DNA of 64,000 nucleotides from Janthinobacterium fluminis (GTDB lineage: Bacteria > Pseudomonadota > Gammaproteobacteria > Burkholderiales > Burkholderiaceae_D): the NCBI RefSeq assembly GCF_028595325.1, contig NZ_JAQQXR010000003.1, positions 372,001 through 436,000 on the forward strand, in the 5' to 3' direction. The first letter of the stretch is position 1; the number at the start of each line of letters is the position of its first letter. The notes below the pieces were generated by a model that was not told the origin of the DNA, made no database searches, and worked only from the letters and a program-made list of their open reading frames with translations. This document shows, one piece after another, positions 33,209 through 41,785 of the stretch. A program made the translations under genes and the position numbers.

Positions 33209-35152
33209 TCAGTTCAAATTGTCGATGCGCACCGCCGCGGCGTCGGGCGCGCACAGGCCGAACACGCGCAGGTAGAAATACAGCTCCGCCTGCAGCGTGC
33301 GGACGATGTTTTCCGCCTGGCGGAAACCGTGGCCCTCGCCCTCGATCTCGACATAGGCGACCGGCACGCCGCGCGCCTTCAGCGCCGCCGCCATCCGCGC
33401 CGACTGCGGCGGCGGCACCACCTTGTCGTCCAGGCCCTGGAAGAAAATCATCGGCCGCGACAGGCGGTCGGTGTGGTGGATCGGCGAGCGCGCCAGATAC
33501 AGGGCCTCGGCCTGCGGCTGCGGCGCGATCAGGTAGGCATTGTAATGCGATTCGAACTTGTGCGAGTCCAGATCCAGCCCCTTCAGGTCGGACACGCCGT
33601 AGTAACTGGCGCCGGCCTTGAACAGATCGTGGAAGGTCAGCGCGCACAGCGTCGTCAGGCCGCCGGCGCTGCCGCCGCGTATCAGCAGGCGCTCAGGGTC
33701 GGCCAGGCCGCGCTCGACCAGGTGGCGGGCGCCGGCCACGCAGTCGTCGACGTCGACGATGCCCCACTGGCCCTGCAGCGCGTCGCGGTAGGCGCGGCCG
33801 AAACCGCTGCTGCCGCCGTAGTTGACGTCGAGTACGCCGAAGCCGCGGCTGGTCCAGAATTGCGTGGCCAGCTTCAGCGTGCTGGTCGCCATGCCGGTCG
33901 GGCCGCCGTGGCTGATGACGATCACCGGCGGCTTGGCGCCGGCCGGGCCGGCGTAGTCGGCGCTGTGCGGCGGATAGTAGAAGGCGTGGGCGCGGCGTCC
34001 GCCGCCGCTCGGGTAGTTGAGGCTCTCGGGCACGGACAGGGCGGCGTCGGGCGGCGGCTCGGCCAGCGAGCGGGCCAGCACCTCCAGCTCGCCGTTGGCG
34101 AAGTCGATGCGCGCCAGTTCCAGCGCGATGGTGGGGCTGCCGCCCAGCAGCGCGACAAAGCCGGGGCCGACGCGCAGCTCGCGGATTTCCCGGTAGGGGT
34201 TGGCGATCGGCTCCAGCCTGGCGCTGCCGGCGCGCAGCCGGCCCAGGCGGCTGACGCCGTCCTCGATATACGTGCAGATGATCTCGCTGGCCGAGCGGAA
34301 GCCGTACATGGACACGCCGAAGGTCCAGTGCGGGCCGGCGAACTCGGCGCGCATCGGGCACAGGGCTTCGGCGGCGCCGCCGCGCAGGCGGTACAGATTC
34401 CACCAGCCGCTGCTGTCGGAAACGAAATGCAGCACACCGTCGGGCGACCACTCGGGCTGGCAGACGGATTCGGCGGGGCCGCCGGCGACCCGGCGCGGCG
34501 TGGCCAGCGCGCCGTCGTCGCCGACCTCGGCCAGCCACAGCTCGGTGCCCTGCCACGGCATGCGCGGATGGTCCCAGCTCAGCCAAGCCAGCGCGCGGCC
34601 GTCCGGCGACAGGCGCGGCGCGGCGAAGAAATCGTGGCCCCCGGCCAGCACCGTCTCCGTACCGTCGGCGGCGATGGCGCACAGCGTGTTGACGGGATGG
34701 GCGTGGCCTTCGGCCGGGTGCAGCTCGCGCACGCCGATCAGGCGCCCGCGCCGCGCGTCGACGATGAAATCGGCGTGGCGCTGGGTGCCGGGCAGGCTCA
34801 GCGGCTCGGCCGCGGCGTCGCCGCGCTTGACGTAGACGCGGTTGTCGGCAAAATGCGAAAAATACACGGTGTCGCCGGCCACCGCATACGCGCCGCCGCC
34901 GTATTCGTGGACGCGGGAGCGCACATTCAGCGGCGCCGGCGTCAGCTCGGCGACGCTGGAGCAGTGCCGGCGCAGCAGGGTATTGCGGCCGGCCTCGCTG
35001 GCGCGGCCGGCCAGCCAGAACACATCGCCGCCGTCGGCCCCGCCCAGCGCCAGTTGCGACAGCGGCGCGGCGCCGGCCGCCACCAGCGCGGCGCTGATCG
35101 GCGAAGGCCACAGGCCGAAGGGGGCGGTCGTGCGGGAAGGGCTTGACGTCAT
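33209..35152 (-). CDS. S9-family prolyl oligopeptidase-like peptidase
   Basis: The 647-residue protein has a beta-propeller-like N-terminal half (repeating patterns such as SPDGRALAWLSWD and SPDGVLHFVSDSSG) and a C-terminal alpha/beta hydrolase domain. The catalytic serine is in RGGSAGG (near residue 494), the aspartate in QGLDDKVVP, and the histidine in EGEGHGF, matching the S9C acyl-aminoacyl-peptidase type. No signal peptide is seen, so it is probably cytoplasmic. The reading frame stays open a further 1.3 kb upstream, opposite hemE, but the ATG at 35152 with CGGAG upstream gives the expected family start. Confidence 0.92.
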   Translation of the reverse strand: MTSSPSRTTAPFGLWPSPISAALVAAGAAPLSQLALGGADGGDVFWLAGRASEAGRNTLLRRHCSSVAELTPAPLNVRSRVHEYGGGAYAVAGDTVYFSHFADNRVYVKRGDAAAEPLSLPGTQRHADFIVDARRGRLIGVRELHPAEGHAHPVNTLCAIAADGTETVLAGGHDFFAAPRLSPDGRALAWLSWDHPRMPWQGTELWLAEVGDDGALATPRRVAGGPAESVCQPEWSPDGVLHFVSDSSGWWNLYRLRGGAAEALCPMRAEFAGPHWTFGVSMYGFRSASEIICTYIEDGVSRLGRLRAGSARLEPIANPYREIRELRVGPGFVALLGGSPTIALELARIDFANGELEVLARSLAEPPPDAALSVPESLNYPSGGGRRAHAFYYPPHSADYAGPAGAKPPVIVISHGGPTGMATSTLKLATQFWTSRGFGVLDVNYGGSSGFGRAYRDALQGQWGIVDVDDCVAGARHLVERGLADPERLLIRGGSAGGLTTLCALTFHDLFKAGASYYGVSDLKGLDLDSHKFESHYNAYLIAPQPQAEALYLARSPIHHTDRLSRPMIFFQGLDDKVVPPPQSARMAAALKARGVPVAYVEIEGEGHGFRQAENIVRTLQAELYFYLRVFGLCAPDAAAVRIDNLN

Positions 35153-35286
35153 GCTGACTCCGGTAAGGTGAGGAAAGCCGTGAAGAAACGCGGGACGGCG
35201 GGCGTTAATCATAATGAAAGTGTGGCAAATCATCCAGACAAACTTGCACATCGGGGCCTGGCCTGTGGCCCCGGGGCGCCGCCGGC

Positions 35287-35365
35287 GAAAACCGCCATGT
35301 CTAGACCTGACCCCAAAGTTGGGAATGGGAAAACCGTCATGTCTAGACCTGACCCCAAAGTTGGG
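35287..35365 (+). repeat. 37-bp direct repeat pair, 42-bp period
   Basis: Two 37-bp copies at 35287-35323 and 35329-35365 differ at one base (ACCGCCAT versus ACCGTCAT). Each contains TCTAGACCTGACCCCAAAG. They lie in the 291-bp gap between the S9 peptidase and hemE. The 42-bp period is the same as that of the repeat pair at 915-970, although the sequence differs. Confidence 0.85.
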
Positions 35366-35403
35366 TATAGGTATTCCGGGGGGATGAATCTGCGGCCATT
35401 GGG

Positions 35404-35412
35404 TGCGATAAT
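35404..35412 (+). promoter_or_regulatory. Candidate extended -10 for hemE
   Basis: TGCGATAAT resembles an extended -10 element and lies 31 bp before the hemE start. No -35 is evident. Confidence 0.4.
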
Positions 35413-35443
35413 AGCGCTTTCCCCAAGCTATTGATTGCCTTCC

Positions 35444-36526
35444 ATGCCACAATTCGCTCCGCTTCAGAATGATACTTTCCTGCGCGCGCTGCTGCGCCAG
35501 CCCACCGATTACACGCCTGTGTGGTTGATGCGGCAGGCCGGGCGGTATTTGCCGGAGTACCGCGCCACGCGCGAGCGCGCCGGTTCTTTCCTCGGCCTGG
35601 CGAAGAATCCCGATTTCGCCACCGAGGTGACGCTGCAGCCGATCGACCGTTTCCCGCTCGACGCGGCGATCCTGTTTTCGGATATTTTGACGGTGCCCGA
35701 TGCGATGGGCCTGGGCCTGTATTTCGTCGACGGCGAGGGGCCGAAGTTCGAGCGCCCGCTGCGCACGGAGCAGGAGGTGCTGGCGCTGCGCGCGCCCGAC
35801 CTCGCTTCGCTCGATTATGTGTTCAAGGCCGTCACGCAGATCCGCACGGAGTTGAACGGCCGCGTGCCGCTGATCGGCTTTTCCGGCAGCCCGTGGACGC
35901 TGGCCTGTTATATGGTCGAGGGCGGCGGTTCGAAGGAGTTTCACACCATTAAGAAGATGCTGTACGGCCGCCCCGATTTGATGCACCACATTTTGGCGAC
36001 GAACGCGACGGCCGTGGCGCAGTATTTGAACGCGCAGATCGACGCCGGCGCCCAGGCCGTGATGGTGTTCGATTCCTGGGGCGGCGCGCTGGCCGACGGC
36101 GCCTACCAGGAGTTTTCGCTGCGCTATATGCAGCAGGTCGTTGCCCAGCTGAAGCGCGACAAGGACGGCGCGAAGGTGCCCGCCATTGTCTTCACCAAGG
36201 GCGGCGGCCAGTGGGTCGAGCAGATCGCCGATATCGGCGCCGACGCCGTCGGCCTGGATTGGACCGTGAATCTGGCCCGCGCGCGCGAACTGGTCGGCCA
36301 TAAGGTCGGTTTGCAGGGGAATCTGGACCCGGCCATCCTGTTCGCCAGCCCGGAGCAGATCGGCGCCGAGGTGGCCAAGGTGTTGCAGGCCTTCGGCGCG
36401 CCGGCCGCCGGCAGCGGCCATGTGTTCAATCTGGGCCACGGCATTTCCCAGTTCACGCCGCCGGAATCGGTGGCGGCGATGGTCGAGGCCGTGCATAGCC
36501 AGAGCCGGGCCATGCGCGCCGCCTGA
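35444..36526 (+). CDS. hemE: Uroporphyrinogen decarboxylase
   Basis: The 360-residue enzyme converts uroporphyrinogen III to coproporphyrinogen III in haem synthesis. [16 protein letters not shown] binds the substrate carboxylates, and the catalytic aspartate lies in [38 protein letters not shown] and [13 protein letters not shown] follow. The ATG at 35444 is preferred to an upstream in-frame TTG. A strong terminator follows, so it is a single-gene unit. Confidence 0.97.
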   Translation: MPQFAPLQNDTFLRALLRQPTDYTPVWLMRQAGRYLPEYRATRERAGSFLGLAKNPDFATEVTLQPIDRFPLDAAILFSDILTVPDAMGLGLYFVDGEGPKFERPLRTEQEVLALRAPDLASLDYVFKAVTQIRTELNGRVPLIGFSGSPWTLACYMVEGGGSKEFHTIKKMLYGRPDLMHHILATNATAVAQYLNAQIDAGAQAVMVFDSWGGALADGAYQEFSLRYMQQVVAQLKRDKDGAKVPAIVFTKGGGQWVEQIADIGADAVGLDWTVNLARARELVGHKVGLQGNLDPAILFASPEQIGAEVAKVLQAFGAPAAGSGHVFNLGHGISQFTPPESVAAMVEAVHSQSRAMRAA

Positions 36527-36558
36527 GGCGGCGCGGCGGCGCCCGCCGGGCGCCCGTG

Positions 36559-36600
36559 AAAAGGGCAGGTTTCGCCGCGAAACCTGCCCTTTTTCTTTTT
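36559..36600 (+). terminator. Strong terminator after hemE
   Basis: A 16-bp perfect stem, AAAAGGGCAGGTTTCG (36559-36574) pairing with CGAAACCTGCCCTTTT (from 36578), has a 3-nt loop and runs into a T-rich tail. The A-rich left flank would also give some termination on the other strand. Confidence 0.9.
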
Positions 36601-36623
36601 GCCGGCGTCAAGAAAAAACCGAC

Positions 36624-37155
36624 TTATGCACAATTTTTTTTGCTGCGGAAATAAGAGGCAGCCTGTTTTCTCCGCCCCGGGGCATTCTCCAAGTGCTTGA
36701 TTTGTAAGGGATTAAATTGCCGCCTCGATGCCGCTATTTTGATTCTCGGCAATGTTTTTCCCCATGACTAGCGGCTTGCCAGTTCATTGTCCACAAAGTT
36801 ATCAACAGTTTCTGTGGATAAAAATGAAAAGTGCTGTGTTTACCGCCACTTAGCGGCGCGGCGGCGCGGCGCGCGGGGACGGCTGGACGGCGCGGGCGTC
36901 CGCGCGGCCTTTCCGGCGGCGCCGCCGCTTTCCCCCGCCGGGGCGCCATTTCGGTGCAAAAATGGTCGCTATTACCTCACTTATGCACAGAGAGCAAGAG
37001 GATTTGCGAAGTTTTCTCTGCGCTGGGAGGCTATTTTTAAGTGCTTGATTTTATGCGGATATATTTCGCCGATTTGCGCCATCTCCAGTTTTGCCCGTGT
37101 GAGAATGTGATGCTTTCTTTCTGTTAATTTCGCTTTGTCCACAAAGTTATCCACA
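36624..37155 (+). other. DnaA-box-like array in a diverged ~350-bp duplication
   Basis: The 776 bp between hemE and the sensor kinase hold no credible gene. They contain 9-mers matching or nearly matching the DnaA box TTATNCACA: 36624-36632 and 36981-36989 (TTATGCACA), 37147-37155 (TTATCCACA), 36813-36821 (perfect on the - strand), and one-mismatch copies at 36787, 36799 and 37135. Two half-units share the same order: TTATGCACA, then AAGTGCTTGATTT (36691, 37039), then TTGTCCACAAAGTTATC (36787, 37135). The last two markers are both 348 bp apart, so this is an old tandem duplication. It may be a replication origin or a DnaA-titrating site; which one is inference. Confidence 0.7.
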
Positions 37156-37302
37156 GAGGGCGGCCGCGGGCGCGGACGGCACCGGCATGGTGCGCCGGCA
37201 CTGGTATATACCGGTGGACAAGCATAAATTCTGTGCGTACACTTCTGCATTGCTCTGAGTGCAAACATGTATTTTTGAACATGAAGATTGTCTGGAGATT
37301 CG

Positions 37303-38973
37303 GTGAAGGATGAGAGCGCATTGTGCGCGCGGCTGGCTGGCAATACCGCGGAGGCGTCGATGGTGAGCGGGATTCGCCTGCTGCTGGCGGTGGCGGCGGT
37401 GTTGACGCTCTTCATCAATCCCCAGGGTATCGGCAAGCTCACCGGTTTCACCTGGCTGGTCTTTTTCGGCTACGCCCTCAACAGCGTCACGCTGTTCCTG
37501 CTGGCCCAGGTCCAGCACTCGCTATTGCACCAACGAAAAATCTACTGGTTCGACGTGGCCTGGTGCGGCCTCATCGTGTATTGCACGGGCGCGCAAAACA
37601 GTTATTTCTTCCTGTTCTTTTTCTTCGCCATCCTGGCCGCCTCCTTCCACTGGGGTTTCCGCGAGGGCGCCCGCATCACGCTGGCCTCGGCCGCGCTGCT
37701 GGCCCTGGTGGTCGTGCTGGCCGGCGCCGCGATGGCGCTGTCGCATCTGCTGTGGTGCGTCACCTTCCTGCTGGCGCTCGGCTATATGATCGCCTATTGG
37801 GGCGGCCTCGGCCTGCAGCAGAAGCGCCGGCTGGCGCTGCTGCGCGACGTCAGCCGCATGGCCAATCCGCGTTTCGGCGTCGACCAGTCGATCGCCTCCG
37901 TGCTGGAGAAGACGCGGCGCTTTTTCCACGCCAGCAGTTGCATCCTGATCATGCGCGACAACGAGCCGGACAGTTGGCTCTTGCGCAGCGCCGTGGCCGC
38001 CAACGCCGGCCGCGCCATCAGCGCCGGCCGCATCAGCGCCGCCGCCGCCGCGCCGCTGCTGGCGTTTTCACCCGAGCAAACCGTCATCTATGCGCGCCGG
38101 CGCGTGGCCGCGCTGGCCTGGAGCGGCGAGTCGCGCGTGCTGATGCGCGGCGGCGCCCGCTGGCGCCCGCTGGCCGACGGCGCCGGCGCCGCGCTGGCCG
38201 AGTTGATGGAGGCGCGCGCCTTCATCAGCGTGCCGCTGCGCCTGCGCAAGGGCGACGGCCGGGTGTATGTGATGGCGCCGCGCGGTTTCAACCGGGCCGA
38301 CGCGCTGTTCCTCAAGCACATAGCGGCGCAAGCCTTCCCCGTCATCGAAAACATCGAGTTGCTGGACCGCCTGGCCTCCGACGCCGCCTACCGCGAGCGC
38401 CAGAAGATAGGCCGCGACTTGCACGACAGTACGATCCAGCCGTATATCGGCTTGCGCCACGGCATCAGCGCGCTGCGCCACGCGGCGGCCGCCGCCGGCA
38501 ATCCCCTGGTCGGCGACCTCGACAAGCTGATCGCCATGGCCACGGCCGTGATCGGCGACATGCGCCATTTCGCGAAAAGCTTTAACAGCGGCCTGGTGCG
38601 CGACGAGCCGGAGTTGCTGGTGGCGCTGCGCCGGCAAATCGCCCAGGTCAAGGAGTTTTACGGCATCGACATCGGCTTGCGCGCCGCCGCCGACCTCGAC
38701 GTCAGCGACCGCCTGGCGGCCGAGGTGTTCCAGATCGTCACCGAGGGCGTCAGCAATATCCGCAAGCATACCGGCGCGCGCCGCGGTTCCATCGAGCTCG
38801 GCTGCGCCGACGGCTGGTTCCGCATCGTCATCGAGAACGAGGCCGACGCCCGGCCGGCGCGGCAGTTCCTGCCCTCGTCGATCGCCGGGCGCGCGGCCGC
38901 GCTGGGCGGCCGGCTCCATGTTGCGCAAAAAACCGACGGCAGCACCGTCGTGCAGATTGCGATACCCGTTTAA
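37303..38973 (+). CDS. NarL-type membrane sensor histidine kinase
   Basis: The 556-residue protein has about six N-terminal membrane helices (to about residue 170), a GAF-like middle region, and a HisKA_3 segment ERQKIGRDLHDSTIQPYIGL with the phospho-histidine H374. A C-terminal ATPase domain follows (AAEVFQIVTEGVSNIRKHTGA, with the N-box in VSNIRKH). A GTG start at 37303 is chosen because GGAG lies 5 nt before it; an in-frame TTG at 37288 has no such site. The signal is unknown. The cognate response regulator follows after 14 bp, and the Tad pilus cluster converges next. Confidence 0.9.
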   Translation: MKDESALCARLAGNTAEASMVSGIRLLLAVAAVLTLFINPQGIGKLTGFTWLVFFGYALNSVTLFLLAQVQHSLLHQRKIYWFDVAWCGLIVYCTGAQNSYFFLFFFFAILAASFHWGFREGARITLASAALLALVVVLAGAAMALSHLLWCVTFLLALGYMIAYWGGLGLQQKRRLALLRDVSRMANPRFGVDQSIASVLEKTRRFFHASSCILIMRDNEPDSWLLRSAVAANAGRAISAGRISAAAAAPLLAFSPEQTVIYARRRVAALAWSGESRVLMRGGARWRPLADGAGAALAELMEARAFISVPLRLRKGDGRVYVMAPRGFNRADALFLKHIAAQAFPVIENIELLDRLASDAAYRERQKIGRDLHDSTIQPYIGLRHGISALRHAAAAAGNPLVGDLDKLIAMATAVIGDMRHFAKSFNSGLVRDEPELLVALRRQIAQVKEFYGIDIGLRAAADLDVSDRLAAEVFQIVTEGVSNIRKHTGARRGSIELGCADGWFRIVIENEADARPARQFLPSSIAGRAAALGGRLHVAQKTDGSTVVQIAIPV

Positions 38974-38987
38974 GTGTGAGGACAAGC

Positions 38988-39668
38988 ATGACGACATCCG
39001 AGCGTGCCATCCGTGTGATGCTGGTGGACGACCACAAGACCATGTTGTGGGGTCTGGAAAAATTGATCGACGGCGAGTATCCGCGCATGAACGTGGTCGG
39101 CACGGCCGGCGACGGCGACACGGCGCTGGCCCTGGTCGACATGCTGGTGCCCGACATCATCGTGCTCGACCTCGACCTGGGCGGCCGCTCGTCGATCGAC
39201 ATCTTGCCGGCGCTGCTGGCGAACGGCGTGTCGCGCATCGTCGTGCTCAGCGGCACGCGCGACCAGGACTTGCTGGGCGTGGCCGTGCGCGGCGGCGCCC
39301 GCGGCGTGCTGGGCAAGGACGCCTCGGCCGAACTGGTGCTGCATGCGATCAAGAAGGTGCATCAGGGCGAGTTGTGGCTGGACCAGGCCGTGCTGGGCAC
39401 GGTGCTGGGCGAGCTGATGTGCGCGAAGGCGCCGCCGGCCGACCCGGAGTCGCTGCGCATCGCCACGCTGACGGCCAAGGAGAGGAAGATCGTCGGCATG
39501 ATCGCCATGGGCAGCGGCGCGCTCAACAAGGCCATCGCCCAGCGCGCGCTGATCGCCGAAAACACCCTGCGCAACCACCTGACGTCGATTTACCAGAAGC
39601 TGGGCGTGAGCAACCGCCTGGAGTTGTACGTGTACGCCACCCGCCACGGCCTCGGCGACGGCGCCTGA
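38988..39668 (+). CDS. NarL/LuxR-type response regulator
   Basis: The 226-residue protein has a receiver domain (VMLVDDHKTM; phospho-acceptor D61 in IIVLDLDLGG; K105-region LGKDAS) and a C-terminal LuxR-type helix-turn-helix (LTAKERKIVGMIAMGSGALNKAIAQRALIAENTLRNHLTSIYQKLGVSNR). GAGGAC precedes the ATG at 38988. With the preceding kinase it forms a two-component system. It ends 7 bp from the convergent tadG-like gene; control of the Tad genes is a guess from position. Confidence 0.92.
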   Translation: MTTSERAIRVMLVDDHKTMLWGLEKLIDGEYPRMNVVGTAGDGDTALALVDMLVPDIIVLDLDLGGRSSIDILPALLANGVSRIVVLSGTRDQDLLGVAVRGGARGVLGKDASAELVLHAIKKVHQGELWLDQAVLGTVLGELMCAKAPPADPESLRIATLTAKERKIVGMIAMGSGALNKAIAQRALIAENTLRNHLTSIYQKLGVSNRLELYVYATRHGLGDGA

Positions 39669-39675
39669 GCCGCCC

Positions 39676-40881
39676 TCACTCGGACACGGCCACCGCGGCG
39701 CCGCTGAAGGCGGGGTTGTACACGGGGTTCTTGAAGTTCGATTCCATGCCGCCCGTGAAGGACATGGTGTCGGCGATCAGCATCAGGTAGGGCTCGCCCT
39801 TGAGGCCGCCGCTGCCGACGATGCTCAGTTTGCTCGACGGGAAGTACAGCGTGCCGGCCAGCGTCCAGGCGCTGCTGCCGACGAGGTTGTTGTCGTCCTT
39901 GGCCAGCGCGCGGTCGCCGTAGAACAGGATGCCGGCCATCGGCCCCGTCGCCGGCGCCGCCAGTTGCACGACGCCGCTGCCGCGGATGTCGACCGGCCCC
40001 TGGGTGTAGAAGGCGACGCCGGCGCCGTCCAGGTTGACGGCGCCGTTCACGCTGAAGCCGCCCTGCAGCACGTAGATGCCGGGCTGGAAGACGACGCTGG
40101 CGCTGCCGCTGATGTGGATGCCGCCGGGGTAGGTGCCCGGCGCCAGCGTGGTGTTGCCGCGGATGTTGGCGCCGTTGCGCAGCGGGCCGCCGGCGGGCGT
40201 GGCCAGCCTCGCCAGCGGGTCGGCCTCGGCCGGCTGCCCGGTCTGCGGCGCCGGCTTGAAGTTGCCGCCCTCGGCCCGGCTGGCGCTGGGGCCCTGCAGG
40301 CCGATGCGCCGGCCGCTGACGGTGATGGCGCCGGTGGCCGCCAGCGTGCCGGCCACACTGCCGTTGACGAAGACGTCGCAGTTGTTGGCGGCCACCTCGC
40401 CGGCGCCGGTCACTTCCATGGCGTTGCCGACATTGTTGCGGTTCAGCGCCAGGAAGCAGTTGCCGCCCGGCCGGGCGCCGGCCACGGCGCGCGCCGACAC
40501 GGCGACGCTGGGCGTGCCGAGCAGGCCCATGAAGGGGGTCGGCACGGCCTGGGCAACCAGCACTTCCACATAGCCGCTGCGGGCCGGCGACGGGCCGGGG
40601 CCGCTGAGCAGCCTGACGCTGACGCTGCCGGCCGGGAAGCCGTTCAGGGCGGCGTCGCCGCGGGCCGCCGCGATGACGTCGGCATCGGCCGCCTGGCGGC
40701 GCAGCTCCAGCGCGGCCGAGCGGGCGCCGGCGTCGGCGGCCGTTTGCATCTGCCGGCGCGCCAGATACACCTGGCCGCTGTCGTTGGCCAGGCCGGCGCA
40801 GCCGATCAGCACCGGCAGCAGCAGCGCCACGGCGACGGGAACGCTGCCACGCTGGCGCGGCAAGGTGGGGAAGGTAAGCAT
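39676..40881 (-). CDS. TadG-like pilus-associated protein
   Basis: The 401-residue protein starts with a Flp-type N-terminal hydrophobic stretch after a short basic lead (LPRQRGSVPVAVALLLPVLIGCAGLANDSGQVYLARRQMQTAADAGARSAAL), the TadG/TadE-type pseudopilin pattern. The C-terminal part is glycine-rich with beta-helix-like repeats (GNTTLAPGTYPGGIHISGSASVVFQPGIYVLQGGFSVNG). It is last in the Tad operon, 32 bp after the tadE-like gene. The start at 40881 is chosen; upstream frame continues without family similarity. Confidence 0.82.
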   Translation of the reverse strand: MLTFPTLPRQRGSVPVAVALLLPVLIGCAGLANDSGQVYLARRQMQTAADAGARSAALELRRQAADADVIAAARGDAALNGFPAGSVSVRLLSGPGPSPARSGYVEVLVAQAVPTPFMGLLGTPSVAVSARAVAGARPGGNCFLALNRNNVGNAMEVTGAGEVAANNCDVFVNGSVAGTLAATGAITVSGRRIGLQGPSASRAEGGNFKPAPQTGQPAEADPLARLATPAGGPLRNGANIRGNTTLAPGTYPGGIHISGSASVVFQPGIYVLQGGFSVNGAVNLDGAGVAFYTQGPVDIRGSGVVQLAAPATGPMAGILFYGDRALAKDDNNLVGSSAWTLAGTLYFPSSKLSIVGSGGLKGEPYLMLIADTMSFTGGMESNFKNPVYNPAFSGAAVAVSE

Positions 40882-40913
40882 GGTGGTGGCCTCGGCGGGG
40901 AGCGGCGCGCCGC

Positions 40914-41336
40914 TCAGTGGGAAATGGTCATGCTGGCCGTGCTGCTCAGCGGGATGGCGAGCGGGCCGATGAAGGGCATGGTCGAACTGAACTGGTAGCG
41001 CAGCGTCACGGTGACCGTGCTGCCGGGCGAGTTCTCGCCCGTGTCCCAGCTCACCGTCGCCTCGTCGAAGGGCATGCCCATCGAGAAGGCGCGGACTTTT
41101 TCGCGGATGCGCTGGCGCGCGCTGGCCGTCGTGTGGACGCCGTCGCTGTTGCCCAGCACGCTGCCATAGCGGGCGCCCTCGCGCGCCGCCTCCGACAGCG
41201 TGTTGTAGGACCACGCGGCCAGGCCGAAATTGACGATGCCGAAGACGATGACGAGCAAGAGCGTCAGCACCAGGGAGAATTCGACGAGGTAGGAGCCGCG
41301 CCGGCGGCGCTGTGCGGGAAGATGGTGGGGTTTCAT
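40914..41336 (-). CDS. TadE/TadF-like minor pseudopilin
   Basis: The 140-residue protein has RRRRGSYLVEFSLVLTLLLVIVFGIVNFG, a TadE-type prepilin N-terminus with the conserved glutamate in the hydrophobic segment (GSYLVEF). A periplasmic domain includes AAREGARYGSVLGNSDG. Minor pseudopilins of this type help assemble Flp pili. Its start abuts the stop of the preceding tadE gene. Confidence 0.85.
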   Translation of the reverse strand: MKPHHLPAQRRRRGSYLVEFSLVLTLLLVIVFGIVNFGLAAWSYNTLSEAAREGARYGSVLGNSDGVHTTASARQRIREKVRAFSMGMPFDEATVSWDTGENSPGSTVTVTLRYQFSSTMPFIGPLAIPLSSTASMTISH

Positions 41337-41783
41337 TTAATTCAGGCGAAAAATGGCGGTTTGACGGAGGTTCAGCACGGCGGGAAAGCCGGGCAGCATG
41401 CCGAAGGTGTCGCTGGCGAAGGGGTAGTCGGCGCTGACCTCGACATAGGTCCACGGCGCCGGCGCGTGGCCGGGGCAGGCGCCGCCGCCGTGGGGGCTGC
41501 CGTCGGCGCAGCGGCGCACGATGCGCACGCTCGGCGCCGCCATGCGGGGCAGGTCGTGGCGGCCGTCGCGCAGCGCGGCGGCGGCGATGGCGCCGCGGTC
41601 TTCGCTGTTGGCGGTGACGGCGTACTGGGCGCCGGCGTGGGCGGCGTTGAGCAGGGCCATGTTGACGTAGTACAGGCGCAGCACGGCGCCGGTGCCGAGG
41701 AACAGCAGCAGCAGCAGCGGCAGCAGCAGGGCCAGTTCGACGGCGGCGACGCCGCGCTGGCGGTGTGGGGTGGGCGCCGCCAT
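41337..41783 (-). CDS. tadE: TadE-like minor pseudopilin
   Basis: The 148-residue protein begins RQRGVAAVELALLLPLLLLLFLGTG, with the prepilin peptidase site after RG and the conserved Glu five residues later. NMALLNAAHAGAQYAVTANSED follows, as in TadE proteins. Spacing to tadC is 2 bp. Confidence 0.87.
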   Translation of the reverse strand: MAAPTPHRQRGVAAVELALLLPLLLLLFLGTGAVLRLYYVNMALLNAAHAGAQYAVTANSEDRGAIAAAALRDGRHDLPRMAAPSVRIVRRCADGSPHGGGACPGHAPAPWTYVEVSADYPFASDTFGMLPGFPAVLNLRQTAIFRLN

Positions 41784-41785
41784 GC

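Noticed and set aside
28997..35146. A 2049-codon open frame on the + strand
   Set aside because: It lies entirely opposite the SNF2 helicase and S9 peptidase genes, which have clear motifs. The composition (Ala/Gln/Arg/His-rich) is typical of antisense frames in high-GC DNA.
35168..35434. An 88-codon + frame upstream of hemE
   Set aside because: Its sequence is the 37-bp repeat read in frame (MSRPDPKVG twice); no ribosome site or family pattern.
35153..36496. Upstream extension of the S9 peptidase frame opposite hemE
   Set aside because: The family start is at 35152 with a ribosome site; the extension is antisense to hemE and includes the repeat region.
36734..37518. Several short frames (70-156 codons) in the hemE-kinase gap
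   Set aside because: They overlap each other on both strands, lack ribosome sites and cover the DnaA-box repeats.
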